Notes under the pieces: generated by a model
What the model was told of the DNA's origin: nothing
The model's input: the letters and a program-made list of their open reading frames with translations, nothing else
Databases searched by the model: none
Translations under genes and position numbers: made by a program
Assembly: GCF_002885955.2 (NCBI RefSeq)
Contig: NZ_POQS01000001.1
Location: forward strand, 659,804 to 720,601
Source: Achromobacter pulmonis
Lineage (GTDB): Bacteria > Pseudomonadota > Gammaproteobacteria > Burkholderiales > Burkholderiaceae_B
Reading direction: 5' to 3'
Length of the DNA stretch: 60,798 bases
In this document: piece after piece, positions 49,789 through 58,896 of the stretch
Position numbering within the stretch: position 1 is the stretch's first letter
How the letters are laid out: each line of letters starts with the position of its first letter

Positions 49789-50298
49789 TCAGAGCGACGT
49801 CGCGGCCCGGGCCGCCTGGTCGTACAGGCCGGACAGCGCGCGCAGCGTATGCGCGAGCTGGCGGCTGAACTCCAGCCCGCCCGCGCCCGGCGCGTTCAGG
49901 CCCGAGGTCAGGCACTGCTCGCGGATGTCGGCGTAGCGCTTGAGCACCGCCGCGCCCTCTTCCGTGACGCTGTAGAACACTTCCTTGCTGCTGCGTTCGC
50001 CGCGCACCACGCCGATGCGCTCCAGTTTCTTGAGCGAATAGCTGACGATGTGGGTGTCCTCGACGTTGAGCGTGAAGCAGATGTCGGCCAGCTTCTTGGC
50101 GCGCTGCCGGTGATAGACGTGGTGGAACACCATCACGTCGGTGGCGGTCAGGTCGGGCAGCCCGGCCGCGGCCATGCAGCGCACGGTCCAGCGGTCGAAG
50201 GCGTGGCCGGCGATCATCAGGCCGAATTCCACCTCGGACAGGTCAGGCGCGCTGCCGCTGGCGAGATGGGCCGATGAAGCGATCAAGGCGGATTTCAT
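49789..50298 (-). CDS. MarR-like winged-helix regulator
   Basis: A 169-residue DNA-binding protein. The winged helix is at about 45-115: TATDVMVFHHVYHRQRAKKLADICFTLN, then HIVSYSLKKLERIGVVRGERSSKEVFYSVTEEG. It belongs to a MarR-related group of regulators often beside catabolic genes. It lies 102 bp upstream of the 5-oxoprolinase gene on the same strand and probably regulates it. An inverted repeat at 50340-50362 sits in its own upstream region, suggesting autoregulation. Confidence 0.85.
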   Translation of the reverse strand: MKSALIASSAHLASGSAPDLSEVEFGLMIAGHAFDRWTVRCMAAAGLPDLTATDVMVFHHVYHRQRAKKLADICFTLNVEDTHIVSYSLKKLERIGVVRGERSSKEVFYSVTEEGAAVLKRYADIREQCLTSGLNAPGAGGLEFSRQLAHTLRALSGLYDQAARAATSL

Positions 50299-50339
50299 GG
50301 AAAGCGGGAGCCGGGTTGGTCTGGACGAAATACTAATAA

Positions 50340-50362
50340 TTTATCGACATTTCATCAATAAA
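50340..50362. promoter_or_regulatory. Candidate operator of the MarR-like regulator
   Basis: TTTATCGA-N7-TCAATAAA is an 8-7-8 inverted repeat with one mismatch, 42 bp upstream of the regulator ATG at 50298, in an AT-rich patch. MarR proteins typically bind such dyads over their own promoters. Confidence 0.45.
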
Positions 50363-50428
50363 AAGTAATCGTCAGACGGCCGATTTCCCCGCTTTACAGG
50401 GAATACCCCTAGGCCTTGAAAAAAATCG

Positions 50429-51199
50429 TCAGGGCGCCGACCAGCCCATCGGCAGATTGGCCCGGATCAGCGAGCCGGCAATGGAAATACGCGCCGCGAT
50501 CTCGGGCATGGGATCGCCCGGGCCGAACCAGCGCGCGTCGGCGATCTCGTCTTCCTGCACGCGGATCTCGCCCGAGACGTAGTCGGCCGTGAACGCCACC
50601 ATCAGCGAATGCGGGAACGGCCAGGACTGGCTGCCGAAGTACCGCAGGTTGCCGACCTTCAGGCCGACCTCTTCGAGCACCTCGCGGTGGATGGTCTGCT
50701 CGATGCTCTCGCCCGGCTCGACGAAGCCCGCCAGCGCCGTGTAGCGCGCCGTCGCCGTGGCGGTGTGGCGCGCCAGCAGGATGCTGTCGCCCTTGCGGAT
50801 CAGCACCATCATGGCCGGCGAAATCCGCGGATAGGCCGAGAAGCCGCAGGACGGGCAGCGCAGACAGAATTCCGTGGGCGAACGCTGCGCCCGCTCGCCG
50901 CAGGCGCCGCAGTAGCGGTGCGTGCGGGCCCATTCGGCGATCTGGTAGGCGCGCCCGGCCAGCGCCATGCGCTCGTCGTCGAGCACGCCGAACAGCGAAC
51001 GCAGCTTGCGGAACGCATAGCCCTCGGGCGCGTCGACGCCGGGCTCCACGTGCACGGTGCGGTGGGGCGTGTCGGGCAGCATCCAGATCGGCTGCAGCAC
51101 CTCGGCGCGCACGCCGATGCGTTCGCACAGATCCATGTCCGGCAGCACGCCGGAATCGGCTTGGACCAACAATTCATCACGACGAAAAACGAAATTCAC
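50429..51199 (-). CDS. nudC: NAD(+)/NADH pyrophosphatase (NudC)
   Basis: A 256-residue Nudix enzyme. Four zinc cysteines are in YCGACG and CLRCPSCG near residues 97-120. The Nudix box GFVEPGESIEQTIHREVLEEVG is complete near 153-174. The NADH-specific motif reads SQSWPFPHS (consensus SQPWPFPxS). NudC hydrolyses NADH/NAD and removes NAD caps from RNA. GTG at 51199 (VNFVFRRDELL) with GAGG upstream is chosen. The frame is open across the adjacent IS5 end, which would add a chimeric MFEIEFFRPS start at 51268; that is not the native N-terminus. The IS5 copy begins 40 bp upstream and separates the gene from its original promoter. Confidence 0.93.
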   Translation of the reverse strand: MNFVFRRDELLVQADSGVLPDMDLCERIGVRAEVLQPIWMLPDTPHRTVHVEPGVDAPEGYAFRKLRSLFGVLDDERMALAGRAYQIAEWARTHRYCGACGERAQRSPTEFCLRCPSCGFSAYPRISPAMMVLIRKGDSILLARHTATATARYTALAGFVEPGESIEQTIHREVLEEVGLKVGNLRYFGSQSWPFPHSLMVAFTADYVSGEIRVQEDEIADARWFGPGDPMPEIAARISIAGSLIRANLPMGWSAP

Positions 51200-51238
51200 G
51201 CGCAGCCTCGGCCCATGCAGTAAATAGCGCAATCTTAG

Positions 51239-52434
51239 GGAAGGTCTGAAGAACTCGATTTCAAACATCCAAAAATCGACCTCATGACCAAAGTATTCAA
51301 AAATGGTTAAAAACTGCTCAAATCATCGCCACTTTCGGGTTGTTTGCACCCCGATCAGGCCCGTTTTCGGGCCTGTTGGCGCTTTTTGGGCGCACTTACC
51401 CTGCCACCGCCGTCAACGGGCGGCGTGCCATCCAGATATTGGACAGCGTAAACAACATTTTCAAATGCGCAGTGTTCTTGGCCAGTCCACGGAATCTGAC
51501 TTTACGAAACCCGAATTGGCATTTGATGACACGAAACGGATGCTCAACCTTGGCTCGAAGACTGGATTTGGCCCGCTCAATGTTTTGCGTCAAACGATCA
51601 ATTGCGCTGTTACCCAAGGCGCGCCGTTTGCCGGGGCGCATGGCAATGTGCCAGGTTACGTCACGCCCTTGGTGCTCGGGTCGTTTGTCTACGCCTTGAT
51701 AACCGGCATCGCCAAAAGCCAACGTTTCTTCACCATGCAGCAACGCAGCCGCCTGAGTAACATCATGCTCATTGGCAGCGGTGCCCACCACCGTGTGGAC
51801 CAGCCCGCTGTGAAGATCAACCCCAATGTGGGCCTTCATCCCAAAGTGCCACTGGTTTCCCTTTTTGGTCTGATGCATCTCGGGGTCCCGCGTGCCGCTG
51901 GCGTTCTTGGTCGAGCTGGGTGCATCGATAATTGTGGCGTCCACAATGGTGCCTTTGCGCACCTGAATGCCTTGATCCTGCAACAGCAGGTTGACCGCCT
52001 CAAGCGCTTGGTCGGCAATGTTGTGCTGCTCGAGCAGATGACGGAAGTTCAAAATGGTGGTCTCGTCCGGCACACGACCTCCAGGCAGTTTGGCAAACTG
52101 GCGCATCGAAAAGCTGTCGTACAGCGTCTCTTCCATGGCCGGGTCCGACAGCGAAAACCACAGTTGCATGAAGTAGATGCGCAGCATCGTTTCCAGCGGA
52201 TACGGTGGACGACCGATGCCCGGTTTGGGGTAATGCGGATCGACCAGATCGGCAAAGAGCTTCCACGGCACCGCACGCTCCATCTTGGCCAGAAACTTCT
52301 CACGGCGCGTTTTCTTGCGTTTGCCAACGTACTCGGCTTCGGAAAAACTCAACTGGCTCATCGGGTTCACTCGGATCGGACTGTTTTCAATAACTTATAT
52401 TCTGACAGGTTCGTTGGACTTGTTCAGAGGTTCC
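51239..52434 (-). mobile_element. IS5-family element, copy A
   Basis: 1196 bp, flanked by the 4-bp duplication TTAG (51235-51238 and 52435-52438), which fits the IS5 target rule YTAR. Terminal inverted repeats are GGAAGGTCTGAAGAA on the left and GGAACCTCTGAACAA (reverse complement) on the right. Length, ends and transposase all match the E. coli IS5 subgroup. It lies 40 bp upstream of the nudC start. Copy B at 58897-60092 has the same length and orientation and an identical transposase. Confidence 0.96.
51396..52370 (-). CDS. IS5-family transposase (copy A)
   Basis: A 324-residue DDE transposase. The sequence follows E. coli IS5 InsH: GIGRPPYPLETMLRIYFMQLW near residue 51, TILNFRHLLEQH near 105, IVDATIIDAPSSTKN near 142 (first catalytic aspartate), DPEMHQTKKGNQWHFGMKAH near 162 and FGDAGYQG near 218 (second aspartate). 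KVEHPFRVIKCQFGF near 278 holds the catalytic glutamate. The frame is intact, so the element should be active. Confidence 0.96.
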   Translation of the reverse strand: MNPMSQLSFSEAEYVGKRKKTRREKFLAKMERAVPWKLFADLVDPHYPKPGIGRPPYPLETMLRIYFMQLWFSLSDPAMEETLYDSFSMRQFAKLPGGRVPDETTILNFRHLLEQHNIADQALEAVNLLLQDQGIQVRKGTIVDATIIDAPSSTKNASGTRDPEMHQTKKGNQWHFGMKAHIGVDLHSGLVHTVVGTAANEHDVTQAAALLHGEETLAFGDAGYQGVDKRPEHQGRDVTWHIAMRPGKRRALGNSAIDRLTQNIERAKSSLRAKVEHPFRVIKCQFGFRKVRFRGLAKNTAHLKMLFTLSNIWMARRPLTAVAG

Positions 52435-52695
52435 TTAGAAGAAAAACAGCGGCCGCAAGCGGCGCGAACGCGCAGCGTCCAACGATTGAACCCTCAAGCA
52501 TCGTGGGCCCGCGCGCCGCCCTAGGAATAACCCGTAAAGACGCGATTTCACGCGCCCCGCCGCCGCACGGCAACTTAGAATGGCACGGCTTTTCAGCTGC
52601 GCGTCATTGCCGCAGCGCTCGCTTTCGCAATGCCTGTCGGGCACCGCCCGGCTCTACCATACGCAAGGAAGAACCACCCATGTACAAGAAACTTT

Positions 52696-54002
52696 GGTTC
52701 ATCGCAGAATAGCGTGGAGCGATTTGGCCAGATTTCGTACTCTTGAGGCCAGTTTCTGGTGTTCAGGAGGATCGGACGATGCTGGATCGCAAGCTGTTGG
52801 AGTCCCTGGGTGGCTGGGACGGCTATCGGGTGGATCGCGTGGTGTGGCCTGAAGGCGATGGGCGCACGGTGTCGCTGTATCTCAAGCCCACGGCCAAGGC
52901 CATGCATTGCGAGCAGTGCGGCGCGCGGTGTCGCCAGGTGCACGAGACGACGGTGCGACGCGTGCGCGACCTGCCCTTGTTCGAGTATCGGGTGGTGCTG
53001 CATGTGCCGCGACGGCGGCTTTGGTGTGAGCGGTGCGGCGGCCCGCGTCTGGAGCGGCTCGGCTGGCTGGGACGCTATCAGCGTGTCACGGATCGGCTGG
53101 CACAAGCCTGCAGCCAACTGCTGCAATCGAGCAACGTGCAGGCGGTGGCCAGGTTCTTTGATCTGGGCTGGCACACGGTCAAGACGGTGGATAAGGCGCG
53201 ACTGCGTGCATCGATCCCGGAGCCGGACTGGTCGCGTATCGAATACCTGGCAATGGATGAGTTTGCCCTGCACAAGGGCCATCGGTATGCCACCGTCGTG
53301 GTCGACCCCACCAGCCGCCAGGTGCTGTGGCTTGGTCTGGGCCGCTCGCGCGAGACGGCACGGGCCTTCTTCGAGCAACTGCCCGAAGGTGCCGCCCAAC
53401 GCATCAAGGCGGTGGCCATCGACATGACCACCGCCTACGAACTGGAGATCCGCGCGCACTGCCCGCAAGCCGAGATCGTCTACGACCTGTTCCATGTCGT
53501 GGCCAAGTACGGGCGTGAGGTCATCGATCGGGTGCGCGTTGATCAAGCCAATCGACTCCGGCAGGATCGCCCGGCGCGCAAAGTCATCAAGTCCAGCCGC
53601 TGGCTGCTGCTACGCAACCGAGACAACCTGGATCGCCAGCAGCGCGTGCGGCTCGATGAATTGCTGCACGCCAATCAGCCGTTACTCACCGTCTATGTCT
53701 TGCGTGATGAGCTCAAGCGGCTGTGGTTCTATCGCAAGCCCGCCTGGGCTCAACAGGCCTGGGAGCAGTGGTGTGAGCAGGCCGAGTGCAGCGGCATTGA
53801 CGCGCTCAGTACCTTTGCTCAGCGTCTCAAAGCGTACCTGCACGGCATCCTGGCCAGATGCCGCCATCCCTTGAACACCAGCATCGTTGAGGGTATCAAC
53901 AACACCATCAAGGTCATCAAGCGCCGCGCTTACGGCTACCGCGATCAGGAGTACTTCTTCCTGAAAATCCGCGCAGCCTTCCCCGGTAATACTCGATGAA
54001 CC
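52696..54002 (+). mobile_element. IS1001-like element (ISL3 family)
   Basis: 1307 bp between exact 8-bp duplications GAAACTTT (52688-52695 and 54003-54010), as produced by ISL3-family elements. Ends share GGTTCATCG as inverted repeats (GGTTCATCGCAGAAT and GGTTCATCGAGTATT). Length and the 406-residue transposase agree with what is known of Bordetella IS1001 (about 1.3 kb). It is inserted within codon 6 of dctP, in the same orientation. Confidence 0.94.
52779..53999 (+). CDS. ISL3-family transposase (IS1001-like)
   Basis: A 406-residue transposase. An N-terminal zinc-binding region has CEQCGARC and CERCGG pairs near 43-90. The DDE core has EYLAMDEFALHKGHRYATVVVD near 150-175, AVAIDMTTAYELEIR near 217 and, at the C-terminus, NTSIVEGINNTIKVIKRRAYGYRD near 365 with the catalytic glutamate. 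The ATG at 52779 has an AGGAGG ribosome site. Intact. Confidence 0.96.
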   Translation: MLDRKLLESLGGWDGYRVDRVVWPEGDGRTVSLYLKPTAKAMHCEQCGARCRQVHETTVRRVRDLPLFEYRVVLHVPRRRLWCERCGGPRLERLGWLGRYQRVTDRLAQACSQLLQSSNVQAVARFFDLGWHTVKTVDKARLRASIPEPDWSRIEYLAMDEFALHKGHRYATVVVDPTSRQVLWLGLGRSRETARAFFEQLPEGAAQRIKAVAIDMTTAYELEIRAHCPQAEIVYDLFHVVAKYGREVIDRVRVDQANRLRQDRPARKVIKSSRWLLLRNRDNLDRQQRVRLDELLHANQPLLTVYVLRDELKRLWFYRKPAWAQQAWEQWCEQAECSGIDALSTFAQRLKAYLHGILARCRHPLNTSIVEGINNTIKVIKRRAYGYRDQEYFFLKIRAAFPGNTR

Positions 54003-55066
54003 GAAACTTTCCCTGTTGGCCGGCAGCATCGTCCTGGCGTTCAGCGCGGGCGCGCAGGCCCAGACCAAATGGGACCTGCCCAGCGCCTACCCGGCCAGCA
54101 ACTTCCACGTCGAAAACCTGACCTCCTTCATCAAGGACGTCGACACGCTGTCGCAAGGCAAGCTGAAGATCACGCTGCACAACAACGCCTCGCTGTACAA
54201 GGCGCCCGAGATCAAGCGCGCGGTGCAGGGCAACCAGGCCCAGATCGGCGAAATCCTGCTGACCAACTTCGCCAACGAAGATCCGGTCTACGAACTCGAC
54301 GGCCTGCCCTTCCTGGCCACCGGCTACGACGCTTCGTTCAAGCTGTACCAGGCGCAGAAGCCGTTCCTGGAGAAGAAGCTGAACGCGCACGGCATGACGC
54401 TGCTGTACGCCGTGGCCTGGCCGCCCCAGGGCATTTTCGCCAACCGCGACATCAAGCAGGTGTCCGACATGAAGGGCCTGAAGTGGCGCGCCTACAGCCC
54501 CGTGACGGCCAAGATCGCCGAACTGGTCGGCGCCCAGCCGGTGACGGTGCAGCAGGCCGAACTGGCGCAGGCCATGGCCACCGGCGTGATCGATTCCTAC
54601 ATGTCCTCGGCCTCCACCGGCTACGACACCAAGACCTACGAGTACATCAAGAAGTTCTACGACACCCAGGCCTGGCTGCCCAAGAACGCCATCATCGTCA
54701 ACAAGAAGGCGTTCGACGCGCTCGATCCGGCCACCCAGGCCGCGCTGAAGAAGGCCGGCGCGCAGGCCGAGGAACGCGGCTGGAAACTGTCGCAGGAAAA
54801 GAACAAGTGGTACCAGCAGGAACTGGCCAAGAACGGCATGGAGACCATCCAGCCCACCGCCGAACTGAAGTCGGGCCTGTCGGAAATCGGCAAGCGCATG
54901 CTGGATGACTGGCTCAAGAAGGCCGGCGCGGACGGCCAGGCCATGATCGACGCCTACAAGAAGCAGTGATATTTCCATGCGCCGCTTTCTAGATGGTCTT
55001 TACGGCGCGGCCGGCCTGCTGGCCGGCCTGTGCACGATCGGCGTACTGGTTTCGGTGCTGGCCGCG

Positions 55067-56459
55067 GGAGTGTCAGGATTTCTGTGTGTGAGGCTGTTGA
55101 ATCCGTCACTCAATCGTGAGGCGGCTTGGTGATCTTACTGGCCCGATCTGGTAAATCGGTCCTCGTAGAGGATCGCAAATTGGTTCATCGCTGATTTCCA
55201 GTGGTTGGCCGCCCGCCCCCAGTCCGCGGTGATGTTGCGCAGCGCCAGCCAGATCAGCTTGGTGGCCGCCTCGTCGCTGGGGAAGTGGCCGCGCGTTTTG
55301 ATGATCTTGCGCAGCCGTGCGTTCACGCTCTCGATGGCGTTGGTGGTGTAGATCACGCGCCGCACCTCGGGCGGGAAGGCGAAGAACGGGATGACCTTGT
55401 CCCAGGCCCGGCGCCAGGCGCTGACCACGGTCGGGAACCGCTGCCCCCAGGGGCCGGCCGCAAACGCATCCAACTCGGCCTCGGCCGCCTCGGCGCTCAC
55501 CGCGGTGTAGATGGGTTTGATGGCTGCGGCCAGCGCCTTGCGGTCTTTCCATGACGCAAAGTCCAGGCCACCCCGGATCAGGTGCACGATGCAGGTCTGC
55601 AGCGTCGTCGCCGGGAACACTGCGCCCAGCGCCTCTGGCATGCCCTTGAGGCCGTCGGTGACGGCAATCAGGATGTCCTGCACCCCGCGCGTCTTCAGAT
55701 CGTTGAAGACCTTCATCCAGAACTTCGCCCCCTCGGTGTTCTCGATCCAGATTCCCAGGATGTCGCGCGAGCCGTCAGGCAGTACGCCCAGCGCCAGGTA
55801 GACGGCCTTGGAGCGCACCACCGCATCCTCGCGAATCTTGACCCGCAGCGCATCGAAGAACACCACCGGGTACATCGCCTCCAGCGGCCGTGTCTGCCAG
55901 GCCGTGACCTCGCCCATCACCTCATCGGTGACACGGCTGATGAGCTCGGGCGAGACGTCCACCGAGTACATCTCAGCCAGGAAACCCTGGATCTCGCGCA
56001 CCGTCATGCCGCGTGCGTACATGGCGATGATCTTGTCGTCGAAACCCGTAAAGCGCCGCTCGTGCTTGCCAATGAGCTGCGGCTCGAAGCTGCCTTCGCG
56101 ATCGCGTGGGACATCGATGCGCAGCGCCCCCACATCGGTCAGTACGGTCTTGGTGCTCTTGCCGTTGCGGTGGTTGGCTGATCCGCCTGTGGGCTTGGCT
56201 TGGCCGGGCGCATAGCCTAGGTGATGACTCATCTCGGCGCCCAGCGCCCGCTCAAGAATTGACTTCTTGAACTGATCGAACAGCCCTTGGACTTGGCCCG
56301 GCGTCATGGGCCCGGTCACCAACTGGTCAAGCAGCTCGGCCGGGATGTGAAATTGCGGCTGTGCCGCCTGGTCCGCCAAAGCGGTGGGTTTGGTCTTGCG
56401 TGGCATTCATGCTCCTTGTCGACATGCTATGCCTCACACACAAAATTTCTGACAAGCTC
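55067..56459 (-). mobile_element. IS256-family element
   Basis: About 1393 bp flanked by CTGGCCGCG (55058-55066 and 56460-56468), a 9-bp duplication in the range for this family. Imperfect terminal inverted repeats converge on TGTGTGTGAGG (left: GTGTCAGGATTTCTGTGTGTGAGG region; right, reverse complement: TTGTCAGAAATTTTGTGTGTG region). Carries one transposase gene on the minus strand, opposite to dctQ. Confidence 0.94.
55135..56406 (-). CDS. IS256-family transposase
   Basis: A 423-residue Mutator/IS256-type DDE transposase. GGSANHRNGKSTKTV near residue 75, DVPRDREGSFEPQLIGKHERR near 100, VFFDALRVKIREDA near 183 (first aspartate), LIAVTDGLKGMPEAL near 246 (second aspartate) and RVIYTTNAIESVNARLRK near 355 (glutamate). 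Intact from ATG at 56406 to TGA at 55135. Confidence 0.96.
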   Translation of the reverse strand: MPRKTKPTALADQAAQPQFHIPAELLDQLVTGPMTPGQVQGLFDQFKKSILERALGAEMSHHLGYAPGQAKPTGGSANHRNGKSTKTVLTDVGALRIDVPRDREGSFEPQLIGKHERRFTGFDDKIIAMYARGMTVREIQGFLAEMYSVDVSPELISRVTDEVMGEVTAWQTRPLEAMYPVVFFDALRVKIREDAVVRSKAVYLALGVLPDGSRDILGIWIENTEGAKFWMKVFNDLKTRGVQDILIAVTDGLKGMPEALGAVFPATTLQTCIVHLIRGGLDFASWKDRKALAAAIKPIYTAVSAEAAEAELDAFAAGPWGQRFPTVVSAWRRAWDKVIPFFAFPPEVRRVIYTTNAIESVNARLRKIIKTRGHFPSDEAATKLIWLALRNITADWGRAANHWKSAMNQFAILYEDRFTRSGQ

Positions 56460-56871
56460 CTGGCCGCGATCATCGCGCGCCAGCTCCACATGAACATCCC
56501 CGGCACGGACGCCTATGCCGGGTACTTCATGGCCGCCGCCGGCTTTCTCGCCCTGTCCAGCACCTTCAAGCACGGCGAACACATCCGTGTGACGCTGCTG
56601 CTCAATTCGCTCAACCCGGCCGCCAGCCGCCGCCTGGACCTCTTCGCGCTGTCCGTGGGCTGCGTGCTGGCCGCCGCCTTCGCGTTCTTCAGCATCAAGC
56701 TGACGTACGACTCATGGCAGTTCAACGACATCTCCACGTCCAACGACGCCACGCCGCTGTGGATTCCGCAGATCAGCATGGCGATCGGCACGGTGCTGTT
56801 CCTGGTCGCCCTGATCGACGAACTGATCCGACGCCTACGCGGCCAGGCCGCCGCCACTTCGCAGCAAACCC

Positions 56872-58173
56872 ATGAATGAAATTCTCGTCATTACCCTATT
56901 GGTCGTCTCGATCTTCGCGCTGCTGGGCTGCGGGGTCTGGGTCGGCCTGACCCTGGCGGGAACGGCCTGGATCGGCATGGAGATCCTCTCCAGCCGTCCG
57001 GCCGGCGACGCCATGGCCGTCACCATCTGGGGCGCGGCCTCCAGCTGGACCCTGACCGCGCTGCCGCTGTTCCTGTGGATGGGAGAAATCCTGTTCCGCA
57101 CGCGCCTGTCGGAAGACCTGTTCAAGGGCCTCGCGCCCTGGCTCAACCGGCTGCCGGGCCGCCTGCTGCACACCAACGTGATCGGCTGCGCCATCTTCGC
57201 CGCGGTCTCGGGCTCGTCGGCGGCCACCTGCGCCACCGTCGGCAAGATGACCATCCCCGAGCTGACGCGCCGCGGCTACCCCGAGGACAAGATCCTCGGC
57301 ACGCTGTCGGGCGCCGGCACGCTGGGCCTGCTCATCCCGCCTTCGATCATCATGATCGTGTACGGGGTGGCGGCGGACGTGTCCATCGCCAAGCTGTTCA
57401 TCGCCGGCATCGTGCCCGGCCTGCTGCTGGCCGGGCTCTTCATGGGCTATATCGCCTGGTGGGCGATCCGCAATCCCAAGGCGGTGCCGGCGGCCGATCC
57501 GGGCCTGACCTTCATGCAGAAGCTGTCGCGCTCGCGCCACCTGATCCCGGTGCTGCTGCTGATCGCGGCGGTGCTGGGCTCGATCTATTCGGGCATCGCC
57601 ACCGCCACCGAAGCCGCGGCGGTGGGCGTGGTGGGCGCGCTGATCCTGTCGGCGCTGCAGGGCTCGCTGAACCGCTCCAGCTTCATGCAGTCGCTGCTGG
57701 GCGCCACCCGGCTGTACTGCATGATCGCGCTGATCCTGGCGGGCGCGCAGTTCCTGACGCTGGCGATGGGCTACATCGGCCTGCCGCGCGCGCTGGCCGA
57801 GTGGATCGGCGGCCTGGGCCTGTCCCAATTCGGGCTGATCATGGCGCTGATGGTGTTCTTCATCGTGCTGGGGTGCTTCCTGGACGGCATTTCCATCGTG
57901 GTGCTGACCATGGGCGTGCTGCTGCCGACGGTGCAGGCCGCCGGCCTGGACCTGATCTGGTTCGGCATTTTCATCGTGTTCGTTGTAGAAATGGCACAGA
58001 TCACGCCGCCGGTGGGCTTCAACCTGTTCGTGCTTTCGGGCATGAGCGGCAGGGAATTGCCGTACATCGCGCGCGCCTCGATGCCGATGTTCTTCCTGAT
58101 GATCCTGGCCGTGCTGCTGCTCTATCTGGTGCCCGGCATAGCGACCTGGCTGCCGCAGCACATGACGCTGTAG
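56872..58173 (+). CDS. dctM: TRAP transporter large membrane subunit DctM
   Basis: A 433-residue TRAP permease with about twelve hydrophobic segments. Signatures are FAAVSGSSAATCATVGKMTIPEL near residue 107, GTLSGAGTLGLLIPPSIIMIVYGV near 145, SGIATATEAAAVGVVGALI near 242 and the C-terminal EMAQITPPVGFNLFVLSGM near 370. It drives sodium-dependent uptake of a carboxylate together with DctP and DctQ. This gene is intact, but both partners are disrupted, so transport through this system should be lost. ATG at 56872 overlaps the dctQ end. Confidence 0.95.
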   Translation: MNEILVITLLVVSIFALLGCGVWVGLTLAGTAWIGMEILSSRPAGDAMAVTIWGAASSWTLTALPLFLWMGEILFRTRLSEDLFKGLAPWLNRLPGRLLHTNVIGCAIFAAVSGSSAATCATVGKMTIPELTRRGYPEDKILGTLSGAGTLGLLIPPSIIMIVYGVAADVSIAKLFIAGIVPGLLLAGLFMGYIAWWAIRNPKAVPAADPGLTFMQKLSRSRHLIPVLLLIAAVLGSIYSGIATATEAAAVGVVGALILSALQGSLNRSSFMQSLLGATRLYCMIALILAGAQFLTLAMGYIGLPRALAEWIGGLGLSQFGLIMALMVFFIVLGCFLDGISIVVLTMGVLLPTVQAAGLDLIWFGIFIVFVVEMAQITPPVGFNLFVLSGMSGRELPYIARASMPMFFLMILAVLLLYLVPGIATWLPQHMTL

Positions 58174-58192
58174 TGCCGGGCCCCTCGCCCCG

Positions 58193-58220
58193 AAAACCCC
58201 GGTTTGCACCGGGGTTTTTT
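58193..58220 (+). terminator. Rho-independent terminator of the TRAP operon
   Basis: A perfect 10-bp stem AAAACCCCGG / CCGGGGTTTT with a TTTGCA loop, followed by more T residues, starts 19 bp after the dctM stop. It is the clearest intrinsic terminator in the window. Confidence 0.92.
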
Positions 58221-58322
58221 ATTTTTCCGGCGCTCTCGCGGTTTGCGATTCTGTAAACCCGGGAAAACGCCGAACGAATCCGTCCCCTGCTGGCGCGCCA
58301 ACTTTTCTAGAATCCCGAGGCG

Positions 58323-58345
58323 CCCATGCCGCTTGCCGGCATGGG
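58323..58345 (+). promoter_or_regulatory. Stem-loop in the porin upstream region
   Basis: CCCATGCCG-CTTGC-CGGCATGGG is a perfect 9-bp stem in the 321-bp gap between dctM and the porin gene. It may be part of the porin 5' untranslated region. The rest of that gap holds the terminator at 58193, no recognisable gene, and an AGGAGGAG ribosome site just before the porin ATG. Confidence 0.35.
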
Positions 58346-58896
58346 TTCAGTTGTGCCACCTGGGCGGCCGCCCGGACCCGCGCTTACCCCAAGCGTCGGA
58401 GCGGCCGGCCCGGCGCCCGGCGATCCGCCGCGCGCATCTGGCCGGGCCACAAGCCCGGCGCAACCAAGAACAGCTACATCAGGAGGAGACCCGCATGAAA
58501 CGCATCACCCTATCGCTCGCCCTTGCCGGCCTGGGCATGGCCGCCGGCACGGCGTCCGCCGAGACCAGCGTCACCCTGTACGGTATCGCCGACGTCAGCA
58601 TCCGCTACCTGAGCACCAGCTCCGGCGCGGTCGGCGAAGACGGCAGCCGAGTGTCGATGGAGAACGGCGCCATTTCCAACAGCCGCTGGGGCCTGCGCGG
58701 CTCGGAAGACCTGGGCGGCGGCAACCGCGCCTTCTTCCGCCTGGAGAACGGCATCAACCTGCAGAACGGCAGGGGTTCGGACACCAGCAAGGCCTTCAGC
58801 CGCCTGGCCTACGTGGGCCTGGACGGCGGCCAGATCGGTACGCTCACCCTGGGCCTGCAGAACACGCCGATGTTCGACCTGCTGGCCGATTACTTC

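Larger units (their letters stand above)
52680..54969 (+). pseudogene. dctP: TRAP transporter binding protein DctP, interrupted by IS1001-like element
   Basis: ATG at 52680 gives MYKKL, and the frame is broken after 16 bases by the insertion (52696-54002 plus one 8-bp duplication). Rejoining at GAAACTTT restores MYKKLSLLAGSIVLAF...AQAQTKWDLP, a 324-residue protein with a normal signal peptide. The mature part has TRAP DctP features: KGLKWRAYSP near residue 155 with the ligand arginine, then TVQQAELAQAMATGVIDSYMSS near 175. A weak internal TTG at 54016 could start a protein with part of the signal peptide. The partner membrane gene dctQ is also broken. Confidence 0.94.
54977..56879 (+). pseudogene. 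dctQ: TRAP transporter small membrane subunit DctQ, interrupted by IS256-family element
   Basis: The first 30 codons (54977-55066, MRRFLDGLYGAAGLLAGLCTIG...) and the rest (56469-56879, IIARQLHMNIPGTDAYAGYF...) rejoin in frame at the 9-bp duplication CTGGCCGCG to give a 166-residue DctQ with four transmembrane helices. The insertion falls in helix 1. The gene lies 7 bp after dctP and its end overlaps dctM by 8 bases. A frame starting inside the IS runs into the second part, but its leader is IS-derived. Confidence 0.94.

Noticed and set aside
51303..52712. Plus-strand open frames running through IS5 copies A and B (also 58961-60106)
   Set aside because: They are antisense to an intact transposase and simply repeat wherever the IS lies; one spans the IS boundary, which no native gene would.
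52435..58892. Composite transposon bounded by two IS5 copies
   Set aside because: Each IS5 copy has its own matching 4-bp duplication, so the segment between them did not move with them.
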